Source: Pseudomonas urmiensis (GTDB lineage: Bacteria; Pseudomonadota; Gammaproteobacteria; Pseudomonadales; Pseudomonadaceae). Taken from it: a stretch of 64,000 nt of DNA. The stretch spans positions 3,167,001 through 3,231,000 of the forward strand of contig NZ_JABWRE020000001.1 of assembly GCF_014268815.2 (NCBI RefSeq), read 5' to 3'. The notes beneath the pieces are model-generated. The model did not search any database. It was not told the DNA's origin and saw only the letters and a list, made by a program, of their open reading frames with translations. Shown one piece after another: positions 1 through 8,870 of this stretch; position 1 is the stretch's first letter, and the number at the start of each line of letters is the position of its first letter. A program made the translations under genes and the position numbers.

Positions 1-28
1 CGTCATCAGCTTAAGGCCTAGGGTGCAA

Positions 29-847
29 ATGAAACGAACCGCGTTTTTCATCTCCGACGGCACCGGCATCACTGCCGAGACCCTGGGTCAAAGTTTGCTC
101 GCCCAATTCGATAGCATCGGCTTCAATAAATTCACCCGCCCGTACATCGACAGCCCAGACAAAGCGCGGACCATGGTCCAGCAAATCAACGCTGCGGCCG
201 AGCGTGACGGCGTGCGCCCGATCATCTTCGACACCATCGTCAACCAGGACATTCGTGAGATCCTGGCGACCTCAAATGGCTTCATGATCGACATCTTTTC
301 GACGTTTTTATCCCCGCTCGAGCAAGAATTGACTGCCCATTCGTCGTATTCGGTGGGCAAATCCCATTCGATCGGCGGCAACTCCAACTACATGGAGCGC
401 ATCGAAGCGGTCAACTTCGCCCTGGATAACGACGACGGCGCCCGCACCCATTACTACGACAAGGCCGACCTGATTCTGGTGGGTGTCTCGCGCTGCGGCA
501 AGACCCCAACCTGCCTGTACATGGCGATGCAGTTTGGCATTCGTGCGGCCAACTACCCGCTGACCGAGGATGACATGGAGCGCCTGCAGCTGCCGGCGGT
601 GCTGAAGAAGCATCACAACAAGCTGTTTGGCCTGACCATCGACCCGGATCGTTTGACCGCCATTCGCCACGAGCGCAAGCCCAATAGCCGCTATGCCAGC
701 TTTGCCCAGTGCGAGTTCGAGGTGCGCGAGGTGGAGAATCTGTTCCGCCGGGAGAACATTCCCAACATCAACTCGACGCATTTTTCGGTGGAAGAGATTT
801 CGGCGAAGATCTTGGTCGAGAAAGGGGTTGAGCGGCGGTTCAAGTAA
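29..847 (+). CDS. ppsR: PEP synthase regulatory protein (bifunctional kinase/pyrophosphorylase, DUF299)
   Basis: The family switches phosphoenolpyruvate synthase off by ADP-dependent phosphorylation of a threonine and on by Pi-dependent removal, so it controls gluconeogenic PEP formation in the cytoplasm. The 272-residue product opens with the family signature [15 protein letters not shown] and carries the P-loop-like [12 protein letters not shown] near residues 155-166, which binds the nucleotide. Length is normal. A GTG at 23 is in frame two codons upstream, but the ATG at 29 gives the usual MKRTAFF N-terminus. The gene normally diverges from ppsA, which would lie just left of the window. 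It converges on gdhB and shares the terminator at 1033-1060. Confidence 0.95.
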   Translation: MKRTAFFISDGTGITAETLGQSLLAQFDSIGFNKFTRPYIDSPDKARTMVQQINAAAERDGVRPIIFDTIVNQDIREILATSNGFMIDIFSTFLSPLEQELTAHSSYSVGKSHSIGGNSNYMERIEAVNFALDNDDGARTHYYDKADLILVGVSRCGKTPTCLYMAMQFGIRAANYPLTEDDMERLQLPAVLKKHHNKLFGLTIDPDRLTAIRHERKPNSRYASFAQCEFEVREVENLFRRENIPNINSTHFSVEEISAKILVEKGVERRFK

Positions 848-910
848 CCACTGAGGTTGGCGCGACCGCGGGAGAGCAAAGATTCAAGCAAGCCAGCAGT
901 TTTCTCGAAG

Positions 911-990
911 TTGCGTGGGAGCGGGCTTGTCCCGCGATAGCGTCAGTGAATTGTGCATGGTTATCGCGGGGCAAGCCCGCGCCCACGCAA
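911..990. repeat. REP pair (inverted)
   Basis: Two REP units face each other: 911-939 and 962-990 are near-perfect reverse complements built on GCGGGCTTGTCCCGCGATA, with a 22-base spacer. It lies in the convergent gap between ppsR and gdhB, the usual site for pseudomonad REP elements, and could fold into a long hairpin that protects mRNA 3' ends. Confidence 0.85.
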
Positions 991-1032
991 GCGCAATCTA
1001 CAACCGCAACAGACAACTGAACTGCGAATGAA

Positions 1033-1060
1033 AAAGCCCCGGCATCGCTGCCGGGGCTTT
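1033..1060. terminator. Bidirectional intrinsic terminator between ppsR and gdhB
   Basis: A 10-base perfect stem (AAAGCCCCGG / CCGGGGCTTT) closes on an 8-base loop. An A run precedes it on the + strand, so the leftward gdhB transcript gets a U tail 21 bases past its stop codon; the right arm ends in TTT for the rightward transcript. It can serve both convergent genes. Confidence 0.85.
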
Positions 1061-1080
1061 GGTTTAGCTCACCTCAGGGC

Positions 1081-4000
1081 TCAGGAAGGCACCACCGCCG
1101 CCTGGCCACTCATGGCCAGATCCACCAGCTCGCGGTTGGCCACTGCGTACATCGCGTAGTCGGTCCCGGTAGCGTTGCGCAGATCATCCAGCATCGCGCG
1201 CCAGCGCTCGACCATCACCCGGTGCTGCTCGGCCCACAGGGCCACGCGGGCGTCCATGTCTTCTGGCGCATCGACCATCTGCAACACAGAAATGGTAATG
1301 GCCCGCTGCTGCAGGTCGATATCGTCGCGGAACGCCTCGCGGGCCAGGGCCTGCCAGTTGTTCTCCACCGGCAGGTTGCTGATCTCCTGCAGGTACCAGG
1401 TCAGGTCCAGCGCACTGCCCACGGCGAAGAACGCCTTGGCGACCTGGGCCGGATCGTGGCCGGTGACATCCGAGGCCTCGATGATCGGCAACAGGGTGTA
1501 CAGATGGGTCGTGCCAGCGACCATCCGCGCCAGCAACTCCGGCACGCCAGCCTCGACGAAGCCCTGGTAGCGCACCTGCCAGCGTTCGCGGGTCGGCCCT
1601 TCGAGCAACTCGTCGAGCTTGAGCCCCAGCTGGGCGATCTTCGGCCCGAAGTGGGCGCTGTCGCGACCGGCGTCCTGCTCGTTACGCCGGCTGCGCAGGA
1701 ACCAACGGGTCGCACGGCGGCCCAGGCGCATCAACTCGTCCATCAGGGTCAGCTGGATCTCGGCCGGGACTTGGTAGTCCAGCGCCTCGATCTGGCGGAA
1801 CCAGTGCGGCAAGTGGAAGATGTCGCGCACGATCACATAGGCCCCGGCAACGTTGGCCGGGCTCATGCCAGTGGACTCCTTGAGCCGCTGGACGAAGGTG
1901 ATGCCCATGTTGTTGACCAGGTCGTTGGCGATCTGGGTGCTGACGATCTCGCGCTTGAGGCGATGACGCCGCATGGCCTCGCCGAACTGGCTGAGCAGCG
2001 ACGGCGGGAACGCAGTTTCCATGTCACGGGTCAGGTAGTCGTCGTCCGGCACCAGCGATTTGAGCAACTGCTCCTTGAGGTCGATCTTGCTGTAGGAGAT
2101 CAATACCGACAACTCAGCACGGGTCAGGCCCTGGCCAGCAGCCAGGCGCTCATTGAGCTGCTCTTCCGAAGGCAGGAACTCGATGGCCCGATCGAGCTTG
2201 CCGCGCGCCTCAAGGTCAGCCATCAGGCGCTTGTATTCGGCAATCCGCTCGCGGGCCCGACGCGCCGCCAGCGACAGCGCCTGGGTCTGCTTGTAGTTGT
2301 TGCCCAGCACCAGCGAGGCCACTTCGTCGGTCATGCTGCCCAGCAGCTGGTTGCGCTGCTTCTCGGTCATGTCGCCGCCCTGCACCACTTCGTTGAGCAG
2401 GATCTTGATGTTGACCTCATGGTCGGAGCAGTCGACGCCGCCGGCGTTATCGATGAAGTCGGTGTTGGTCGCACCGCCATTGAGGCCGAATTCGACCCGG
2501 CCAAGCTGGGTCATGCCCAGGTTGCCGCCCTCGCCCACCACCTTGCAGCGCAGCTCGTTGCCATTGACCCGCAGGGCATCGTTGGCCTTGTCGCCGACAT
2601 CGGCGTGGCTTTCGCTGCTGGCCTTGACGTAAGTGCCGATGCCACCGTTCCACAGCAGGTCGACCGGCGCCTTGAGCAGCGCGTGCAACAGTTCGGTCGG
2701 CGTCAGGCGGTCGGCTTCGATGGCGAAGCGTTCCTTCATCTGCGGGCTGATGCTGATGCTCTTGGCGCTGCGCGGGAAGATCCCGCCGCCTTCGGACATG
2801 ATGCTGGTGTCGTAGTCGCTCCAGGCCGAGCGTGGCAGGTCGAACAAGCGCTTGCGCTCGGCGAAGCTGCTAGCCGGGTCCGGGTTGGGGTCGATGAAGA
2901 TGTGCAGGTGGTTGAACGCCGCCACCAGTTGCAGCTTGTCGGACATCAGCAAGCCGTTGCCGAACACGTCACCGGCCATGTCGCCGACACCAATCACGGT
3001 GATCGGGTCTTGCTGCACGTTGATGCCACGCTCACGGAAGTGGCGCTGCACGCCGACCCAGGCGCCACGGGCAGTGATGCCCATTTTCTTGTGGTCGTAA
3101 CCGGCCGAACCGCCCGAGGCGAAGGCGTCGCCGAGCCAGAAGCCATAATCGATGGCGATGCCGTTGGCGATGTCAGAGAAGGTTGCCGTGCCCTTGTCTG
3201 CGGCCACCACCAGGTACGGATCGTCATCATCGTGGCGAACCACGTTGGCCGGTGGCACCACGCCGCCGTCCTTGAGGTTATCGGTGATGTCGAGCAGGCC
3301 AGAAATGAAGATGCGGTAGCAGGCGACCCCTTCAGCCGCGATCTCGTCGCGGCTGCCACCGAGCGGCAACCGCCGTGGCAGGAAGCCGCCCTTGGCGCCG
3401 ACCGGCACGATCACCGAGTTCTTAACCTGCTGGGCCTTGACCAGGCCGAGCACTTCGGTGCGGAAGTCTTCTTCACGGTCCGACCAGCGCAAACCGCCGC
3501 GAGCAACGTTGCCAAAGCGCAGGTGCACGCCCTCGACCCGTGGCGAATAAACGAAGATTTCGAACTTGGGTACCGGCTTGGGCAGCTCGGGGATCAGCTT
3601 GGGATTGAACTTGAAGCTGAAGTACGACTTGTTCTGGCCATTGCCATCAGGCTGGTAGAAGTTGGTCCGCAGGGTGGCCTTGATCAGGTCCAGGTAGCGG
3701 CGCAGGATGCGGTCTTCGTTGAGTACCTGAACGTCGTCCAGGGCACTGTTGATCGCCTGCTCCAGACGCAATTGCTTGTCGTCCAGATCATCCTGGGTGA
3801 GCTTGCGCGCCAGGTAGAAGCGGGTCTTGAACAACCGGGTCAGCTCGCGGGCGATGTCGGTGTGGTTGTTCAGAGTGCTGGCGATGTAGCCCAGGTCGAA
3901 GCCCAGGCGAATCTGCTTCATGTAGCGGGCGTAGGCACGCAGCAGCGCCACGTCGCGCCACGGCAGTCCGGCGGTCAACACCAGGCGGTTGAAGGCGTCG

Positions 4001-5946
4001 TTTTCGGCGTCGCCCTTGACGATGTGGATGAAGGCATCTTGCAGGGTGTCGTTGAGCTGCTGCAGATCCAGGCTCAGGCCTTCGCTATAGGTAAAGGCGA
4101 AGTCGTGAATCCAGAACTCGCGACCGCTGGCATGGCGCAGGCGATAGGGGAACTCGCCAAGCACCCGCAGTCCCAGGTTTTCCAGGATCGGCAACACATC
4201 CGACAGCGCCAATGGCGTGTCGGCGTGGTACAGCTTGCAGTGCAACAGGCGCTCACCGAGCTGGGTCAGCGGCTGGTAGAAGCTCATCGCCAGCGGCTTG
4301 CTTTCACTCAAGGCCAGCACATGCTGCATGTCGACCACCGCCGAATGGGCGGCGAAGCGCTCGCGGTAGCCGGCCGGGAAGCCTTTGGGGAAGTCGGCCA
4401 GGATGTTGGTGCCCTGGGCCTCGCCGAAGTTCTCCACCACCAGGGTCGAGTAGTCGTCATGCCACGAGCGGCAGGCCTGGATCACTTCGTTTTCCAGCTG
4501 CTGCGGGTCGATATCGATCCGATTCTTCGGATCGACTCGCAAGATCAGCTGCACGCGCGCCAGCACCGACTCGGAGAAGAAGGTCCAGAACTCGCAATCG
4601 CTGGCCTTCAGACGCTCCATCAATACCTGCTGGATCTTCTGCCGCACTTCGGTCGAGTAGATCTCGCGAGGTACGTACGCCAGGCAGTAGCAGAAGCGGC
4701 CGTACGGATCCTTGCGCAGGAATACCCGGATCTTGTTGCGCTCCTGGATCTGCACGATCGACATGACGGTGCTGAACAGCTCGTCGATCGGCGTCTGGAA
4801 CAGGTCGTCGCGCGGCAGCACTTCCAGCACCTGGGCCAGCTCCTTGCCCAGGTGCGCCTTCGGATCGAAGCCGGAACGTCGCTCGACTTCAGCCACCTTG
4901 ACCCGGATGTAGGGGATGGCATGCACGCTCTCGCCATACACCGAGGAGGTGTACAGGCCCATGAAACGGCATTCCTTGATGACCTTGCCGTCGGCATCCA
5001 GTTGGCGGATCGACACGTAGTCCGGGTAGGCCGGACGGTGCACGCGGCTGGGCAGCGCGGCCTTGGCGAACGACAGCAGCAGCGGCTCGTTGAGGTAGGT
5101 GACGGCGTAGTCTTCGATGCGCAGCTCTTCAGGCGTCAGACCCACCCGCAGACGGCGCGGCAGGCCGAGGAAGGACTGCTCGTCGTAGTCGATCCGACCC
5201 CCTTCGGCATCGCCCTGGACGGTGAATTCTTCATAGCCGAGGAAGGTGAAGTGGTTGTCCAGCAACCATTCGAGGAAAGCCTTGACCTCGGTCTTCTCGT
5301 GTTGCGCCTGCGGGTATGGGGTCTGCTCGACCAGCGCCACGACCTCGCGCAGCTTGGCTTTCATCGGCTCGAAATCAGCCACGGCAACGCGCACTTCGGC
5401 CAGCACCTGCTCGATTTCGCGCGACAGCACGTTGAGCTCGGCGGCATTGGCGCAGCGGTCGATCTCCAGGTACATCAGCGACTCATGCCGCACGCCTTCG
5501 CCCTGGGTGCCCTTGGGCAGCAGCTCGAGCAGCTCGCCCTTTGCCCCGCGACGCACGCTGAGCACGGTGGTTTGCAGGGTATGGATGCTGTAGCCACGGC
5601 GGTTGAGCTCGGTGCGTACCGAGTCGACCAGGAACGGCAGGTCATGGTGCAGCACTTCGACCACGGTGTGGGTCGACTGCCAGCCGTTGCGTTCGTAATC
5701 GGGGTTGTACACCCGCACTTGCGGGGTTTGCGGATCGAAGCGCTCGATGATGCGCCAGGCAGAGAGGGTGCAGCCAGCCAGGTCGGAAAGCCTGCGCTGG
5801 GTAAGTTCATCCAGAGAGATGATGCCGAAGAACTGTTCGGCGAACAGCGCCACTTGTGGCAGTGACTGCTCGCTGATGTGCTGCGCCAGGGCCGTTTGCA
5901 GTTGATGCTGGAAGTCGGCTTTGCTGGCTGCGGTGAAGAACGCCAT
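1081..5946 (-). CDS. gdhB: NAD-specific glutamate dehydrogenase, large (about 180 kDa) class
   Basis: This oxidises glutamate to 2-oxoglutarate and ammonia with NAD and is catabolic in pseudomonads. The 1621-residue length fits the L-180 class, which has a long regulatory N-terminal part, a central catalytic core and a C-terminal extension. The core holds RFGNVARGGLRWSDREEDFR, then VKNSVIVPVGAKGGF with the substrate lysine region, and the dinucleotide stretch VIGVGDMAGDVFGNG. I chose the ATG at 5946 (MAFFTAASKADFQ) rather than the open-frame start 43 codons upstream, because a GGAG lies just before it and the upstream residues look non-coding. It is monocistronic. The opposite strand is open for 1547 codons, which I treat as a composition artefact. 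Confidence 0.97.
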   Translation of the reverse strand: MAFFTAASKADFQHQLQTALAQHISEQSLPQVALFAEQFFGIISLDELTQRRLSDLAGCTLSAWRIIERFDPQTPQVRVYNPDYERNGWQSTHTVVEVLHHDLPFLVDSVRTELNRRGYSIHTLQTTVLSVRRGAKGELLELLPKGTQGEGVRHESLMYLEIDRCANAAELNVLSREIEQVLAEVRVAVADFEPMKAKLREVVALVEQTPYPQAQHEKTEVKAFLEWLLDNHFTFLGYEEFTVQGDAEGGRIDYDEQSFLGLPRRLRVGLTPEELRIEDYAVTYLNEPLLLSFAKAALPSRVHRPAYPDYVSIRQLDADGKVIKECRFMGLYTSSVYGESVHAIPYIRVKVAEVERRSGFDPKAHLGKELAQVLEVLPRDDLFQTPIDELFSTVMSIVQIQERNKIRVFLRKDPYGRFCYCLAYVPREIYSTEVRQKIQQVLMERLKASDCEFWTFFSESVLARVQLILRVDPKNRIDIDPQQLENEVIQACRSWHDDYSTLVVENFGEAQGTNILADFPKGFPAGYRERFAAHSAVVDMQHVLALSESKPLAMSFYQPLTQLGERLLHCKLYHADTPLALSDVLPILENLGLRVLGEFPYRLRHASGREFWIHDFAFTYSEGLSLDLQQLNDTLQDAFIHIVKGDAENDAFNRLVLTAGLPWRDVALLRAYARYMKQIRLGFDLGYIASTLNNHTDIARELTRLFKTRFYLARKLTQDDLDDKQLRLEQAINSALDDVQVLNEDRILRRYLDLIKATLRTNFYQPDGNGQNKSYFSFKFNPKLIPELPKPVPKFEIFVYSPRVEGVHLRFGNVARGGLRWSDREEDFRTEVLGLVKAQQVKNSVIVPVGAKGGFLPRRLPLGGSRDEIAAEGVACYRIFISGLLDITDNLKDGGVVPPANVVRHDDDDPYLVVAADKGTATFSDIANGIAIDYGFWLGDAFASGGSAGYDHKKMGITARGAWVGVQRHFRERGINVQQDPITVIGVGDMAGDVFGNGLLMSDKLQLVAAFNHLHIFIDPNPDPASSFAERKRLFDLPRSAWSDYDTSIMSEGGGIFPRSAKSISISPQMKERFAIEADRLTPTELLHALLKAPVDLLWNGGIGTYVKASSESHADVGDKANDALRVNGNELRCKVVGEGGNLGMTQLGRVEFGLNGGATNTDFIDNAGGVDCSDHEVNIKILLNEVVQGGDMTEKQRNQLLGSMTDEVASLVLGNNYKQTQALSLAARRARERIAEYKRLMADLEARGKLDRAIEFLPSEEQLNERLAAGQGLTRAELSVLISYSKIDLKEQLLKSLVPDDDYLTRDMETAFPPSLLSQFGEAMRRHRLKREIVSTQIANDLVNNMGITFVQRLKESTGMSPANVAGAYVIVRDIFHLPHWFRQIEALDYQVPAEIQLTLMDELMRLGRRATRWFLRSRRNEQDAGRDSAHFGPKIAQLGLKLDELLEGPTRERWQVRYQGFVEAGVPELLARMVAGTTHLYTLLPIIEASDVTGHDPAQVAKAFFAVGSALDLTWYLQEISNLPVENNWQALAREAFRDDIDLQQRAITISVLQMVDAPEDMDARVALWAEQHRVMVERWRAMLDDLRNATGTDYAMYAVANRELVDLAMSGQAAVVPS

Positions 5947-6281
5947 CTGTGGTACTCCGCTTGGGCTTTGTTTTGTAAGAGAAGCGTCGTGCGCGTCCGC
6001 CTTGCATGGATCAACCATAGCTAACCCACGGCAAAACAGGACGATGAAACCGGGCGTTGAGCGTGATCGGCACACTCATCCATTGCACGATGGGTACCTG
6101 CAAAAGCGACTGCCTGCGGCTGTGCCTTTACGCGAACCCATCGACTGGGCAGCTTAACGACTGAGCGGTCATCCCGGCTTGCAGCGCTGCGACATATTCG
6201 GTCAATGGCCGGTAACATTCGTTTATGGATCCGCCCAAGACTGGCAGAATTCACTTTCACTTCACTTGACCCGAGCTGCCC
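5947..6281. other. Intergenic region holding the gdhB and 6282 gene promoters
   Basis: These 335 bases separate divergent genes. I see no convincing ORF or RNA gene here. An 8-base inverted repeat (CGATGGGT at 6088-6095, ACCCATCG at 6136-6143) is the only symmetric element noticed; it is far from both starts and no clear -35/-10 pair stood out. Confidence 0.4.
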
Positions 6282-6635
6282 ATGCAACTGAAAACCGCCC
6301 TGCTCTTCGCCACCCCTTGCGATGACGAGGAAGACAACATGGCGACCCTGTGCTGCCACAGCGACAAGGGCCAGATGTTCTTGCTCACCCGTTATCCAGA
6401 CGAAGACACGGTCGACCTGACCCTGGATGATGAGCCCTCCACTCTGGATGGGCTGAAGGTGACGCTCAGTGCCGAACGGCTGCTGCTGGAAGTGGCTGCG
6501 GGGGATACCGATGCGCTGAAGGGGGATGACACCCTGGAGATCGTGTTGACCAGCCAAGGTACCGACCTGGCTGAAGTCGAGGAGACTTTGCGGATCATCC
6601 TCGAAGGCACCGGGACCTACGTCAGCGAGCTCTGA
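6282..6635 (+). CDS. Small acidic protein of unknown function
   Basis: A 117-residue soluble protein with no signal peptide or membrane segment. It is strongly acidic (CDDEEDN near residue 13, RYPDEDTVDLTLDDEP near 37-52) and contains paired cysteines (LCCH near residue 23). I do not recognise a named family. It diverges from gdhB and stands alone, closed by an inverted repeat at 6652-6731. The ribosome-binding site is weak (GAGC nine bases upstream). A longer frame on the opposite strand (6021-6662) reads as arginine- and glutamine-rich filler, so I favour this strand. The fold is unknown. Confidence 0.6.
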   Translation: MQLKTALLFATPCDDEEDNMATLCCHSDKGQMFLLTRYPDEDTVDLTLDDEPSTLDGLKVTLSAERLLLEVAAGDTDALKGDDTLEIVLTSQGTDLAEVEETLRIILEGTGTYVSEL

Positions 6636-6651
6636 GTGATGGACTGAAGGT

Positions 6652-6731
6652 GCTGGCCTCATCGCGGGACTAGCGCTAGCCCTGTGGGAGCGGCGGTTCG
6701 CGCTGCGACTTGGCCCGCGATGAGGCCAGCA
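6652..6731. repeat. REP-like inverted repeat
   Basis: The arms GCTGGCCTCATCGCGGG (6652-6668) and CCCGCGATGAGGCCAGC (about 6714-6730) are exact reverse complements. They enclose a degenerate copy of the REP core (TGTGGGAGCGGCGGTTCGCG). It follows the stop of the 117-residue gene and may act as its terminator; there is no U run. Confidence 0.7.
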
Positions 6732-6784
6732 CTGTCAACACACCACTCACTGAAACAATTGACAGCCAACCTCCCTCACAGGCA

Positions 6785-6803
6785 TTGTCTGACAACCTGA
6801 TCA
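6785..6803. promoter_or_regulatory. Putative FadR-type operator before the regulator gene
   Basis: TTGTCTGACAA is an odd-centred perfect palindrome (TTGTC-T-GACAA), the GTCnGAC form typical of FadR-subfamily GntR operators. It lies 17 bases before the regulator start. The 15-mer GTCTGACAACCTGAT at 6787-6801 recurs exactly at 7581-7595 before lhgO. A role as the regulator's own binding site is inferred. Confidence 0.6.
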
Positions 6804-6819
6804 ATAGGCATCACCGTCC

Positions 6820-7530
6820 ATGCTAGAGCTCCAGCGCCCAGACACCCTGGTAGAACGGGTCGTCAGCGCCATCCGCGCAGAGATCGATTCCGGCCGCCTG
6901 GCCGCCGAATCGCGCCTGCCCACCGAACAGCAACTGGCCGAGCAGCTCAATGTCAGCCGCTCGGTGGTGCGCGAGGCTGTGGCTCAGCTCAAGGCTGACG
7001 GTGTATTGATCGCTCGCCGCGGGCTCGGCTCGTACATTTCGCAAACGCCCAATGGCACGGTGTTCCGCTTCCCCGGCAGCAACGGGCGCAAGCCGGACCT
7101 GGTGCAGATGTTCGAGATGCGCCTGTGGATCGAAACCCAAGCCGCCGCCATCGCCGCCCGCCGCCGCGACGCCGCCGACCTGGCGAGCATTGCCAAGGCC
7201 CTCGAGCAGATGCTCGACAAGCGTAACGATCTAGCCGCCGCTGCCGCCGCCGACGTCGCCTTCCACCGCGCCATCGCCGAAGCCAGCAAAAACGACTACT
7301 TCGTGGCCTTCCATGATTTCCTCGGCGGCCAATTGGCCGCCGCGCGCCGCAATGCCTGGGAAAACTCCGCCACTCACTTAGTGGGGGGTTCGGCAGACGC
7401 CAATCGCGAACACCAGGCGCTGTACCAGGCCATCGCCGACGGCGACCGCCACGCCGCTGCCGCCTGCGCCGAAGCGCACCTGCGCGCTTCGGCCAAGCGC
7501 CTGAAAATAGACCTGCCCGCCCTCGACTGA
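6820..7530 (+). CDS. FadR/GntR-family transcriptional regulator (FCD domain)
   Basis: A 236-residue regulator. The winged helix-turn-helix spans roughly residues 8-75 (RLPTEQQLAEQLNVSRSVVR, then the wing RRGLGSYIS). An all-helical FCD ligand domain follows at about 95-215, with likely metal-ligand positions in DVAFHRAIAEA, ANREHQALY and CAEAHLRA. This subfamily usually represses genes for hydroxy-acid or lactate use and is released by the substrate. It is followed after 103 bases by lhgO and an MHS transporter, and the same 15-base motif occurs before both this gene and lhgO, which suggests autoregulation and control of lhgO. It may correspond to CsiR, but csiD and gabDT are not here. Confidence 0.9.
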   Translation: MLELQRPDTLVERVVSAIRAEIDSGRLAAESRLPTEQQLAEQLNVSRSVVREAVAQLKADGVLIARRGLGSYISQTPNGTVFRFPGSNGRKPDLVQMFEMRLWIETQAAAIAARRRDAADLASIAKALEQMLDKRNDLAAAAAADVAFHRAIAEASKNDYFVAFHDFLGGQLAAARRNAWENSATHLVGGSADANREHQALYQAIADGDRHAAAACAEAHLRASAKRLKIDLPALD

Positions 7531-7578
7531 ACCCGGAGAACCCCATCGCGACCTGGCGAGGCTTTCACGCGCACTAGT

Positions 7579-7597
7579 TAGTCTGACAACCTGATAA
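7579..7597. promoter_or_regulatory. Putative operator before lhgO
   Basis: GTCTGACAACCTGAT at 7581-7595 is identical to the motif before the upstream GntR gene and lies 38 bases before the lhgO start. The left flank here is TTA rather than ATT, so the outer symmetry is weaker than at the first site. Confidence 0.55.
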
Positions 7598-7633
7598 GCA
7601 GATCCACCGACAAGAATACCAAGGTACCCCTGC

Positions 7634-8827
7634 ATGACTTACGACTACCTCATCATTGGTGGCGGCATCGTCGGCCTCGCCACCGCGATGGCCTTGCTCG
7701 AACAGCGCCCCGGCGCCTCATTGCTGATTCTGGAGAAGGAATCCAGCCTCGGCCGCCACCAGACCGGGCACAACAGCGGCGTGATACACGCGGGGATCTA
7801 CTACGCCCCGGGCAGCCTCAAGGCCGAACTGTGCAAACGCGGCGCCCAGGCCACCAAGGATTTCTGCACCGAACACGGCATTGCCTTCGACGTCTGCGGC
7901 AAGCTGCTGGTGGCCTCCAACGAGCTGGAAATGCAGCGCATGCAGGCGCTTTATGAGCGCTCGCAGCAAAACGGCTTGAAGGTGGAGCGCCTGGATGGCG
8001 CCGAGCTCAAGCAACGCGAACCGAATATCGCAGGCTTAGGCGCGCTGTTTGTCGATGCCACCGGCATCGTCGACTACAAGCAGGTCTGCTACGCCATGGC
8101 CAAGGTGATCGAGCGAGCCGGCGGCGAAGTGCGCCTGTCGACCAGCGTGCAGGCCATTGCCGAGCACGGTGATTACGTAGAAGTGAGCAGCGCCGAGCAC
8201 CGCTGGCGCGCCCGTCAACTGGTGGCCTGCGCGGGCCTGCAATCGGACCGCCTGGCGCGCTTGGCCGGGGTCAAGATCGACCACCAGATCATCCCGTTTC
8301 GTGGCGAGTACTACCGCCTGCCGGCGAGCAAGAAGCAGATCGTCAACCACCTGATCTACCCGATCCCCGACCCTGAGCTGCCGTTTCTCGGCGTGCACCT
8401 GACGCGGATGATCGATGGCAGCGTCACCGTTGGCCCCAATGCAGTGCTCGGCTTTGGCCGGGAGAACTACCGCAAGCTCTCGGTGAACTGGGGCGATGTC
8501 GCCGAGTACGCGCGCTTCCCGGGCTTTTGGAAAACCATCTGGAACAACCTCGGCTCCGGCACCCGCGAGATGAAGAATTCGCTGTTCAAGCGCGGCTACC
8601 TGGAGCAGTGCCGCAAGTACTGCCCGTCGCTGCAGGTGGAAGACCTGCTGCCCTATGAAGCCGGCATTCGCGCCCAAGCGGTCATGCGCGACGGCAGCCT
8701 GGTGCACGATTTCCTGTTCGCCGAGACCCCGCGCATGGTGCATGTCTGCAATGCCCCCTCGCCGGCTGCCACCTCGGCTATCCCGATCGGCCAGATGATC
8801 GCCGAAAAGATCCTCAAGGCCCGCTGA
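7634..8827 (+). CDS. lhgO: L-2-hydroxyglutarate oxidase/dehydrogenase (LhgO, YgaF type)
   Basis: An FAD enzyme of the DAO/GlpD fold that oxidises L-2-hydroxyglutarate to 2-oxoglutarate and passes electrons to the membrane quinone pool. The 397-residue protein starts with the FAD-binding YLIIGGGIVGLATAMALLE and has the family stretches GRHQTGHNSGVIHAGIYY and GLGALFVDATGIVDYKQVC. AAGG upstream supports the ATG. In many pseudomonads lhgO sits with csiD in glutarate/lysine catabolism; here its partners are a FadR regulator and a transporter, so the substrate may come from outside the cell. A paralogue acting on another 2-hydroxy acid cannot be excluded. Confidence 0.88.
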   Translation: MTYDYLIIGGGIVGLATAMALLEQRPGASLLILEKESSLGRHQTGHNSGVIHAGIYYAPGSLKAELCKRGAQATKDFCTEHGIAFDVCGKLLVASNELEMQRMQALYERSQQNGLKVERLDGAELKQREPNIAGLGALFVDATGIVDYKQVCYAMAKVIERAGGEVRLSTSVQAIAEHGDYVEVSSAEHRWRARQLVACAGLQSDRLARLAGVKIDHQIIPFRGEYYRLPASKKQIVNHLIYPIPDPELPFLGVHLTRMIDGSVTVGPNAVLGFGRENYRKLSVNWGDVAEYARFPGFWKTIWNNLGSGTREMKNSLFKRGYLEQCRKYCPSLQVEDLLPYEAGIRAQAVMRDGSLVHDFLFAETPRMVHVCNAPSPAATSAIPIGQMIAEKILKAR

Positions 8828-8870
8828 ACCTGCTGCACACACAACTACAAAGACAATAAGGAAACCTCAG

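Noticed and set aside
1222..5865. 1547-codon open frame antisense to gdhB
   Set aside because: High third-position GC keeps the antisense frame open. The translation is repetitive in H, Q, V, G, A and D with no domain, while gdhB on the other strand is a clear full-length enzyme.
6021..6662. 213-codon minus-strand frame over the 117-residue gene and the gdhB leader
   Set aside because: It crosses the gdhB control region and reads like shadow sequence; the plus-strand frame is more protein-like, though this is not proven.
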